Source: Cytophagia bacterium (GTDB lineage Bacteria > Bacteroidota > Bacteroidia > Cytophagales > Cyclobacteriaceae). Taken from it: 7,250 nucleotides of DNA. This document shows positions 1 to 5,850 of the stretch, in pieces. Where the stretch lies: assembly GCA_013373005.1 (NCBI GenBank), contig JABXIP010000234.1, forward strand, positions 1 to 7,250. The letters are read 5' to 3'. The notes under the pieces were generated by a model. That model was not told where the DNA came from. It saw only the letters and a program-made list of their open reading frames with translations, and did no database searches. The position numbers and the translations under genes were made by a program. Within the stretch, counting starts at the first letter, position 1; the number at the start of each line of letters is the position of its first letter.

Positions 1-557
1 AGGAGAATGACAAACTACCAGAACCAATCATCACCCCTACCACAAAGGCCAAAGAGGGGCACGATGAAGACATTTCCAGAGAAGCCATTCTAGCACAGGG
101 AATTGTTGCGGAAGCCGAATATGTTCAACTGGAAAAATATACGAGAGCCCTATTTCAAAGAGGAACAGAAATAGCAGCTGAGCAAGGTCTTATTTTGGTT
201 GACACCAAATATGAGTTTGGCAATTTCAATGGAGAAATCTACCTGATCGATGAAATTCATACTCCGGACTCTTCAAGATACTTCTATATGGAGGGCTATG
301 AAGCAAGACAAGCTGCCGGTGAAAAACAAAAACAGCTTTCTAAGGAATTTGTAAGACAATGGTTGATTGAAAATGGCTTTCAAGGCAAAGATGGACAGTC
401 AATTCCGGTCATGACAGATGAGGTAGTACAGTCCATTTCTGACAGATACATTGAATTGTATGAAAAAGTGACAGGCGAACCATTCGAAAAGCAAAGTGGA
501 ACGAACGTTGTAGAACGCATTGAGAAAAATATAAACAACTATTTAGCAAAGCATTAA
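1..557 (+). CDS. purC: Phosphoribosylaminoimidazole-succinocarboxamide synthase (SAICAR synthase), 3' part
   Basis: This is the C-terminal part of SAICAR synthase, a cytosolic enzyme of de novo purine synthesis that joins carboxyaminoimidazole ribotide and aspartate using ATP. The frame is open from base 3 to the left edge, and 184 residues are visible before the TAA at 555-557. Family hallmarks are PTTKAKEGHDEDIS near visible residues 12-25, GLILVDTKYEFG near 62-73 (the second SAICAR synthase signature), and DEIHTPDSSRY shortly after. The C-terminal part with the VTGEPF segment resembles the longer, roughly 300-residue form of the enzyme rather than the short 240-residue one, so about 120 residues are probably missing upstream. 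The TTG at 195 lies within the second signature and cannot be the real start. The next gene begins one base after the stop, which suggests co-transcription. Identity is firm; the 5' end and promoter are outside the window. Confidence 0.95.
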   Translation, partial: ENDKLPEPIITPTTKAKEGHDEDISREAILAQGIVAEAEYVQLEKYTRALFQRGTEIAAEQGLILVDTKYEFGNFNGEIYLIDEIHTPDSSRYFYMEGYEARQAAGEKQKQLSKEFVRQWLIENGFQGKDGQSIPVMTDEVVQSISDRYIELYEKVTGEPFEKQSGTNVVERIEKNINNYLAKH

Positions 558-558
558 T

Positions 559-927
559 ATGAAGTTTTCAATAGAAAAAGAATCTCTATACACCATTTTC
601 AAGCTGGAAGAAGAAAAGCTCGATTCGACACTTTCTCCTGAGCTTAAATCTGAATTGGTTGCTCTTCAAACCCAAGGTGTAAACAACCTCATCCTCAACC
701 TTTCTGCTACAAAGTATGCCGATTCATCAGGGTTAAGCGCCCTATTAACAGGAAACAGAGCATACACAGAAAACGGAGGTGCTTTTATTCTAAGTGAGGT
801 AACTGCTTTTGTAGACAAACTGCTTACTATCTCTCAGTTGAATAATGTATTGACTGTCCTTGCATCTGATGAGGCTGCAAAAGACCTGATTTTAGCCAAC
901 AGCCCTGAGGAGGACGAAGAAGAGTAA
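559..927 (+). CDS. STAS-domain protein (anti-sigma factor antagonist-like)
   Basis: This small cytosolic protein of 122 residues is almost entirely one STAS domain. The diagnostic segment is YADSSGLSALL at residues 53-63. It aligns with the DSSGLG loop of SpoIIAA-type anti-sigma antagonists, and Ser57 takes the place of the serine phosphorylated there. Alternating hydrophobic strands (YTIFKL at 11-16, NLILNLS at 43-49, GAFILSE at 74-80) fit the STAS fold. The chain ends in a strongly acidic tail, EEDEEE. It has no signal peptide or membrane segment, so it is not a SulP transporter piece. The ATG lies one base after the purC stop, and rnz follows ten bases later, so it probably belongs to that operon. 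No anti-sigma kinase, PP2C phosphatase or sigma factor is visible nearby. The domain call is firm; the partner and biological role are unknown. Confidence 0.88.
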   Translation: MKFSIEKESLYTIFKLEEEKLDSTLSPELKSELVALQTQGVNNLILNLSATKYADSSGLSALLTGNRAYTENGGAFILSEVTAFVDKLLTISQLNNVLTVLASDEAAKDLILANSPEEDEEE

Positions 928-937
928 TTCTCCAGAT

Positions 938-1855
938 TTGAGCATTCGGGTAAAAATATTGGGATCTAATTCCGCAACACCTGCACACAGGAGACACCAT
1001 ACCTCTCAGCTTGTTAGTGTTGAAGGTAAGTACTATCTCATCGACTGTGGGGAGGCTACCCAATTGCAGTTAAAGCGATACAAGCTCCGAGCGCAGAGAA
1101 TTAATAATATTTTTATTTCTCACCTCCACGGTGATCATTATCTGGGGTTGATGGGACTTCTTTCTTCCATGCACTTGATGGGAAGAAATAAGTCCCTAGA
1201 TCTTTACGGTCCGAAAGGGCTACAGGAGATCATAACATTACAGCTCAAGTATTCTGATACCGTTTTCAACTACGAAGTCAACTTTCATGAAATCGATACA
1301 GAAAAGCATCAGCTAATTCATGAAGACGAACTGGTGACGGTTCACTCCATCCCTCTCGATCATAGAATTTCCTGTAGTGGTTTCCTTATCAGTGAAAAAC
1401 CAAAGAATAGGCGAATTATTAGAGAAGCCATTCCTGAAGACTTTTCAGTGAGAAACATTATTCGCTTGAAAAAAGGTGAGGATGTTTACAGTGAAGATGG
1501 CAAACTTCTCTTTAAGAATGAAGATGTTACTTTGCCTCCTCGTCAGACTTTCAAATACGCCTATTGCTCTGACACCAAATACAATGAATCCATAATCCCT
1601 ATCATTGAAGAAGCAGACATGCTCTATCATGAGTCGACCTTTTTGGAAGAGCATATGGACAGGGCCAGCACAACCTACCACAGTACAGCCAAAGAAGCAG
1701 CTACCATTGCCAAGAAGGCGAAGGTAGGCAAGCTCCTTCTGGGTCATTTCTCAGCACGCTATAAAGACATTGAGCCTCTGCAGCAAGAAGCACGTGAGGT
1801 ATTCGAAGAATCTTATTTGGCCATTGAAGGTGAAGAGTTTATCTTAGATAGCTAA
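938..1855 (+). CDS. rnz: Ribonuclease Z (tRNA 3'-end endonuclease)
   Basis: This 305-residue zinc-dependent metallo-beta-lactamase-fold endonuclease cuts tRNA precursors just after the discriminator base so that CCA can be added. The length matches the short bacterial RNase Z, which acts as a dimer. The N-terminal ILGSNSATPA (7-16) is typical. Visible metal ligands are HLHGDH (His62, His64, Asp66, His67), His142 in PLDHRISCSG, Asp212 in YCSDTKY and His270 in LLGHFSARY; His248 in TYHSTAKEAA is the conserved catalytic-region histidine. Residues around 174-183 (LKKGEDV) fit the flexible tRNA-binding arm. The start is TTG: the frame has a stop at 893-895, the only other candidate before the conserved N-terminus is CTG 905, and the first in-frame ATG falls after the active site. 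The gene is ten bases after the STAS gene and four before the transporter gene. All catalytic residues are present. Confidence 0.96.
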   Translation: MSIRVKILGSNSATPAHRRHHTSQLVSVEGKYYLIDCGEATQLQLKRYKLRAQRINNIFISHLHGDHYLGLMGLLSSMHLMGRNKSLDLYGPKGLQEIITLQLKYSDTVFNYEVNFHEIDTEKHQLIHEDELVTVHSIPLDHRISCSGFLISEKPKNRRIIREAIPEDFSVRNIIRLKKGEDVYSEDGKLLFKNEDVTLPPRQTFKYAYCSDTKYNESIIPIIEEADMLYHESTFLEEHMDRASTTYHSTAKEAATIAKKAKVGKLLLGHFSARYKDIEPLQQEAREVFEESYLAIEGEEFILDS

Positions 1856-1859
1856 GATC

Positions 1860-2648
1860 ATGGTCACCTCCATTCTCAAAGACAAAAAGAACAGCTTATT
1901 TATAATCCTCAGCGGTATTTTCATTACCAATGCACTCATTGCAGAGCTGATTGGTGGAAAGATTTTTTCGGCTGAAAAAACCCTTGGCTTTGAGCCAATG
2001 AACATCCCGCTGTTTGGGGATTTCATGATTCAGTTTAACCTGACTGCAGGTGTGGTATTGTGGCCAGTGGTATTTATCACTACAGATATAATTAATGAGT
2101 ATTTTGGCAAGAAGGGAGTTCGAAGAATCACCTACATCACGGTTGGCTTGATTGCCTATGCTTTCATTGTAATATACCTGGCGATGAAACTTGTACCTGC
2201 CGATTTCTGGCTATCGGTCAATGCTACAAATGCACAAGGAGAAGCCTTCGACATTAACTATGCCTTTGAAAAAGTATTTTCTCAAGGTTTGAACATCATC
2301 TTTGCATCGCTTGTAGCCTTTGTCATAGGCCAGTTAGTAGACGTATCTGTTTTTCATCGGCTAAGAAGAATAACAGGCCCTAAGAAAATATGGCTAAGAG
2401 CCACTGGTTCTACCCTTATCTCACAACTCATAGATAGTTTTGTAGTGCTCATTGTGGCATTCTACTTTCTGGGGCCCTGGAGCCTAACTCAGGTAATGGC
2501 TGTGGGAATAACCAATTACATCTATAAATTTCTAATTGCCATTTTACTGACCCCCATTTTATACATAGCCCATTATTTTATAGATCGATACTTGGGCAAA
2601 GAAACGGCTGAAGCCATGATGGAAGAAGCGAGCTCTCAGGAAGTTTAG
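1860..2648 (+). CDS. Queuosine precursor transporter, YhhQ/VUT family
   Basis: This 262-residue inner-membrane protein belongs to the YhhQ (formerly DUF165) family. Characterised members import queuosine precursors such as preQ0/preQ1, used to modify the wobble base of GUN-decoding tRNAs. About six hydrophobic segments can be seen near residues 12-32, 60-78, 90-110, 143-162, 184-205 and 215-240. Family-type motifs are FITTDIINEYFG (72-83) after the second segment and WLRATGSTLISQLID (178-192) before the fifth. There is no cleavable signal peptide. The ATG at 1860 starts four bases after the rnz stop, so it is likely the last gene of the operon. Its TAG overlaps the stop of the oppositely oriented RNA methyltransferase gene. 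The family call is strong; the exact substrate is inferred from family knowledge, and no queuosine synthesis gene is in view to test it. Confidence 0.88.
   Translation: MVTSILKDKKNSLFIILSGIFITNALIAELIGGKIFSAEKTLGFEPMNIPLFGDFMIQFNLTAGVVLWPVVFITTDIINEYFGKKGVRRITYITVGLIAYAFIVIYLAMKLVPADFWLSVNATNAQGEAFDINYAFEKVFSQGLNIIFASLVAFVIGQLVDVSVFHRLRRITGPKKIWLRATGSTLISQLIDSFVVLIVAFYFLGPWSLTQVMAVGITNYIYKFLIAILLTPILYIAHYFIDRYLGKETAEAMMEEASSQEV
1963..1998. repeat. Two adjacent perfect inverted repeats inside the transporter gene
   Basis: TTTTTTC (1963-1969) and GAAAAAA (1974-1980) are exact reverse complements around the loop GGCT. Three bases later TTGGCT (1984-1989) and AGCCAA (1993-1998) are exact reverse complements around TTG. 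Read on the minus strand, the second stem is followed after GGG by six T residues, a layout like a short intrinsic terminator for leftward transcripts. It lies in codons 35-47 of the transporter and may be a coding coincidence. The repeats are certain; a function is not. Confidence 0.4.
2645..2648. other. Convergent stop-codon overlap (transporter gene / RNA methyltransferase gene)
   Basis: TTAG is shared: TAG (2646-2648) ends the rightward transporter gene, and the complement of TTA (2645-2647) gives the TAA of the leftward methyltransferase gene. There is no intergenic space, and I found no strong hairpin with a T-run on either side, so the transcripts probably overlap at their 3' ends. Confidence 0.9.
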
Positions 2649-3382
2649 CTACGGAAGAAATTATCTAACACAACGGCAGTAGCCACAGCCACATTGAGTG
2701 ATTCAGCACCTCCTCTTCCAGGAATCTTAACTGGATCGGTTACATACGCTCTTAGAGCTTCGGAAATACCATGAGATTCACTGCCCATGAGTATCATACC
2801 TTTGTCCAGCTGACTATTGTAAATGGAATCTCCCTCCAGCAAAGCCCCATATACTTTTCGCTTAGAACCTTTCAGGAACTTCTCAAGGTCTGTATAGTGA
2901 ACATTCACTCGCGTGAAAGAGCCCATAGTGGAGTTGATTACCTTGGGATTGAAGATATCAGCTGTGTCCGGGCTACAAACAATAGATTTAATCCCATACC
3001 AATCGGCTATCCTGATGATTGTTCCCAAATTACCCGGATCATTTACTGAATCTAATACCAGAATCAGATCATCATCTATTGAAGCAGCGTTCTTGAATTC
3101 AGGCATTTTTACCACAGCCAAACCAGCTTTATTCGATTTAAAAGTACCGGCTTGAAGCAGGTCATTTTCTTTAGCCTCAATAATTTCAGCAGCTTTATTC
3201 TTCAATGCGCTTGAAAGACCAACCAGATACTCGGGGGTACCCACCAAAGACTCAACTTGGTAGTCAGAATTCAGCACTTCTTCAACCCCCTTAGCACCTT
3301 CAACCAAAAATTTAGCTTCCAATTGCCGATATTTTTTTAATTGAAGAGATTTGAAGTACTTTAATTGCCGTTTAGAGAGCAT
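2645..3382 (-). CDS. RNA 2'-O-methyltransferase, SpoU/TrmH family
   Basis: This 245-residue SAM-dependent SPOUT-class methyltransferase should methylate a ribose 2'-OH in rRNA or tRNA. The N-terminal 90 residues or so (SLQLKKYRQLEAKFLVEGAK at 12-31 and onward) match the small substrate-binding domain seen in RlmB-like members. The catalytic knot carries motif 1, NDPGNLGTIIRIAD (114-127), motif 2, NPKVINSTMGSF (145-156), and motif 3, MGSESHGIS (199-207) followed by IPGRGGAESLNVAVATA (220-236). In motif 3 the usual Asn of GNE is Ser (GSE). The ESLNV segment and the motif 1 arginine (Arg124) are intact, so the enzyme looks functional. It begins with ATG (complement of 3380-3382), only 8 bases from the divergent tamL start, and its TAA overlaps the transporter gene stop. 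The target nucleotide cannot be told from sequence, so I give no symbol (TrmH, RlmB and TsnR relatives are all possible). Confidence 0.93.
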   Translation of the reverse strand: MLSKRQLKYFKSLQLKKYRQLEAKFLVEGAKGVEEVLNSDYQVESLVGTPEYLVGLSSALKNKAAEIIEAKENDLLQAGTFKSNKAGLAVVKMPEFKNAASIDDDLILVLDSVNDPGNLGTIIRIADWYGIKSIVCSPDTADIFNPKVINSTMGSFTRVNVHYTDLEKFLKGSKRKVYGALLEGDSIYNSQLDKGMILMGSESHGISEALRAYVTDPVKIPGRGGAESLNVAVATAVVLDNFFRS

Positions 3383-3390
3383 ATTGATTA
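3383..3390. promoter_or_regulatory. 8-base divergent start junction between RNA methyltransferase gene and tamL
   Basis: Only ATTGATTA separates the ATG of the leftward methyltransferase gene from the TTG of tamL (14 bases if GTG 3397 is used). Promoters for both genes must therefore lie largely inside the 5' coding sequence of the other gene. I looked for the Bacteroidota TAnnTTTG element on both strands within about 90 bases and found no clean match. The existence of a divergent control region is inferred from gene orientation only. Confidence 0.35.
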
Positions 3391-5850
3391 TTGTTCGTGA
3401 AGTTAGGAAGCCGACTACTCTTACTGTTTTTCATATCACTATTTTTAGCAAGCTGTACCGGGGTGAAATACCTTCAACCGGGAGAAAAATTGCTATACAA
3501 GCAGCGTATTGAAGGTGTAAAAAAAGCAAATAAAAACGACATCAGCGACCAGATTCTTTTGGAACCTAACATACGCTTCCCCCTTCTTGGGCCTTTAGGT
3601 GCATTCATCTATGAGTCTGGAGAAAAAGCCTTCGACTCTGCAGAAGTAGCTGATAAGAAAGCGGAGTACATTGAAAAAATGGACGAGAAAATAGCGAAGA
3701 AAGAGGAAGATGGAAAACGTACGGATAAGGTAGAATGGAGAAAGCAGCGAGGAATTGATAGATATGACAAAAAGCTCAGGTTAGGCAATGGTAGAATGCG
3801 CACCGGTAACCCATTGGCTGTTTACGATAGCTCACTGATTGCCCAGTCTGCTGTTAGAATCCAAAACTATCTACTCAGCAAGGGATTCCGAAAATCAGAC
3901 GTTCAGGTAGAAAAGACAGAAAAAGGAAGGAAGGTTACCCAGTCTTTTATTATTAAAGAAGGTAAAAGAAGCTTTATTGACAGCCTAATACTTAGAACCG
4001 GTGACACCACTATTACCAAACTGATCACGGAATCCTCAGACGATTCATACCTCAAAAAAGGAGAATACTACGACCGTGAAAACCTGGCTTCGGAGCAAAA
4101 CAGACTAGACCTACTGCTCAGAAACAATGGCTATTTTGAGTTCAATAAGAGATATGTAGAGTTTATAGTAGAGTATGCTCCCAACTCTGAAGATATGTGG
4201 ATTACCACGCTTGTGAACAAACCGGCAGACCGCGACTTCCACAAACAATTCACTCTTGATTCTATTATTGTCAATGCCAATGGTTCTGAACCCGTTACTT
4301 CTCAGGAAAAGTTTTTAGATGTTCAGTATAACTATGGAAGTTTCCTTTACAAGCCTCTGGTACTTGATACTCGTCTGAAACTCGAACCATATGAGCTATA
4401 TAATTATACAGATGTAGTGAATACACAGAGGCAGCTATTGAACATGGATATGTTTCGATTTGCCAACATTAACTTCGATACAACTCTGGTGGAAGGTAAG
4501 TTCATTGCCAATGTTTACACCTCTCCACTTCAGCGGTATCAGCTCACTCAGGAACTTGGTGTAAACATTACTGAAGGTAGACCCGGTCCGTTTTACAACC
4601 TTTCATTGAGAAACAGGAATACTTTCAGGGGAGCTGAGGTAATGCAGTTCAATGGATTTGTAGGTTCTGATGGTGTGTCTGCTGCAACTGACCAAAGTGG
4701 AGCCTTGAGTAACCTTCAATATGGAGGATCGGCAAGTTTAACTTTCCCAAGGTTTGTTACTCCATTCAACTCTCGAGATCTCAGTAGAAATTCCTTTAAC
4801 GCTAAAAGCTCGCTGACTTTGGGGTATTCGTTCACTTCAAGAAGAGAGTATTCACGGAGTAATCTCAACGGATCTTACGGTTATTCATGGCAAAACGAGA
4901 AAGGTACTAACTCCTACCGGTTCAATCTTTCTGAAATTAACCTCATTAACACTACCAGAATTGACTCTGCCTTTGCAAAACAACTCGTTGACCTTTTGCT
5001 ACAGGGAAACACCTTAGCCCTGGCCTTTGACAGATCCTTCGTTTCCAGCACCTCCTTTAACGCTGTTTTTAACTCCAACTATGGTAGCATTGTTGAACCA
5101 TCTGAATATCTAAGGCTCTACTTAGAAGCAGGAGGAAACATCTACAATTTCGTGGGAACAGGACTTTTAAGGAACAATAACCTTACCTATTACCAATATG
5201 CCAAAGTGCAGATAGACTTTAGGAAACACATCCCTTTTTCGGAAGACGAATCGTTTAATTGGCGAGCTAACATTGGTTTTGCGCTGCCCTATGGAAAGAA
5301 TGAAGCCCTCCCCTATGAGCGATATTTCTTCACTGGAGGTAGTAGTAGTAACAGAGCATGGATACCAAGACGATTAGGACCAGGGTCATCCTATCCATAC
5401 CTGTTGGATGATACTAACCAAAATGTTATTGAAAATGGAGAGCTGGTGGCTAACCGCACCGGAAAAAACAGCTATCGTTTTGAACAGCCGGGAGAAATTC
5501 TGCTAGAACTCAGCATGGAGTACAGAGGGAATATCACAGGATTTGTGGATTGGGCATTCTTTGTAGATGCGGGTAATGTTTGGCGACTCAATGAGCTAAG
5601 AAGCACTCCTGAACCGGGCGAAACTGTTCGTCTTTCTAATGGTGGACACTTTGAATGGAACGACTTCTACAAAGAAATTGCCGTTGGCGCAGGACTTGGT
5701 CTTCGGTTTGATTTCAACTTCCTGATTTTCCGATTCGATGCCGGTCACAAACTAAAGGATCCAAGATTCCCAGAAGGCTCACGTTGGCAAATACCTTTTA
5801 GCCGAAGAGGCCAAACCGTTTGGAATATTGCGGTAGGATTTCCCTTCTAG
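3391..5850 (+). CDS. tamL: Omp85-superfamily outer membrane lipoprotein, TamL-type translocation and assembly module
   Basis: This is the Bacteroidota lipoprotein counterpart of TamA (819 residues), expected in the outer membrane with periplasmic POTRA domains, helping insert a subset of outer membrane proteins, probably with a TamB partner. The N-terminus is a lipoprotein signal: basic Lys/Arg, a Leu/Phe core at 9-19, then lipobox LASC with Cys22. No acidic residues follow the Cys, so a periplasm-facing anchor is likelier than surface export. A Lys/Glu-rich segment spans about 78-131, followed by GNPLAVYD (139-146). POTRA-like sequence reaches about 380, and a beta-barrel occupies 383-819. 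Arg655-Ala-Trp sits where Omp85 proteins carry the loop-6 RGF motif, just before RRLGPGSSYPY. The protein ends in Phe, as barrel proteins usually do. The start is TTG 3391 or GTG 3397; a stop at 3385-3387 rules out anything earlier, and GTG gives an equally good signal peptide. No tamB is visible. Confidence 0.9.
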   Translation: MFVKLGSRLLLLFFISLFLASCTGVKYLQPGEKLLYKQRIEGVKKANKNDISDQILLEPNIRFPLLGPLGAFIYESGEKAFDSAEVADKKAEYIEKMDEKIAKKEEDGKRTDKVEWRKQRGIDRYDKKLRLGNGRMRTGNPLAVYDSSLIAQSAVRIQNYLLSKGFRKSDVQVEKTEKGRKVTQSFIIKEGKRSFIDSLILRTGDTTITKLITESSDDSYLKKGEYYDRENLASEQNRLDLLLRNNGYFEFNKRYVEFIVEYAPNSEDMWITTLVNKPADRDFHKQFTLDSIIVNANGSEPVTSQEKFLDVQYNYGSFLYKPLVLDTRLKLEPYELYNYTDVVNTQRQLLNMDMFRFANINFDTTLVEGKFIANVYTSPLQRYQLTQELGVNITEGRPGPFYNLSLRNRNTFRGAEVMQFNGFVGSDGVSAATDQSGALSNLQYGGSASLTFPRFVTPFNSRDLSRNSFNAKSSLTLGYSFTSRREYSRSNLNGSYGYSWQNEKGTNSYRFNLSEINLINTTRIDSAFAKQLVDLLLQGNTLALAFDRSFVSSTSFNAVFNSNYGSIVEPSEYLRLYLEAGGNIYNFVGTGLLRNNNLTYYQYAKVQIDFRKHIPFSEDESFNWRANIGFALPYGKNEALPYERYFFTGGSSSNRAWIPRRLGPGSSYPYLLDDTNQNVIENGELVANRTGKNSYRFEQPGEILLELSMEYRGNITGFVDWAFFVDAGNVWRLNELRSTPEPGETVRLSNGGHFEWNDFYKEIAVGAGLGLRFDFNFLIFRFDAGHKLKDPRFPEGSRWQIPFSRRGQTVWNIAVGFPF
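5847..5850. other. Convergent stop-codon overlap in palindromic CTAG (tamL / E1 gene)
   Basis: The palindrome CTAG supplies both stops: TAG at 5848-5850 for tamL, and the complement of 5847-5849 for the E1 gene. A weak hairpin, CCAAA-CCG-TTTGG at 5811-5823, lies just inside tamL but has no T-run, so it does not qualify as a terminator. Confidence 0.9.

Noticed and set aside
827..1063. Minus-strand open frame of 78 codons across the STAS/rnz junction
   Set aside because: It overlaps two well-supported genes on the other strand, has low-complexity Cys/Arg-rich composition and resembles no known family.
1445..1747. Minus-strand open frame of 100 codons inside rnz
   Set aside because: It is fully contained in rnz, whose catalytic motifs prove the plus-strand reading; no recognisable domain in the antisense frame.
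2771..3155. Two plus-strand open frames inside the RNA methyltransferase gene
   Set aside because: Both are antisense to conserved SpoU motifs and show no family features.
3321..3370. Direct repeat AATTGCCG at 3321-3328 and 3363-3370, considered as a regulator site upstream of tamL
   Set aside because: Both copies encode Arg-Gln-Leu in the methyltransferase N-terminus with the same codons; coding reuse explains it and the arms are short.
3609..3803. Minus-strand open frame rich in Ser/Phe/Leu inside tamL
   Set aside because: It is the antisense of the Lys/Glu-rich segment of TamL; the apparent hydrophobicity follows from complementing AAA/GAA codons.
5341..5349. AGTAGTAGT triplet repeat in tamL as a phase-variation tract
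   Set aside because: Three in-frame serine codons only; slippage by triplets would not shift the frame, and the tract is too short.
5811..5823. Hairpin CCAAACCGTTTGG near the end of tamL as a terminator
   Set aside because: Only a five-base stem with no following T-run, and it lies inside the coding sequence.
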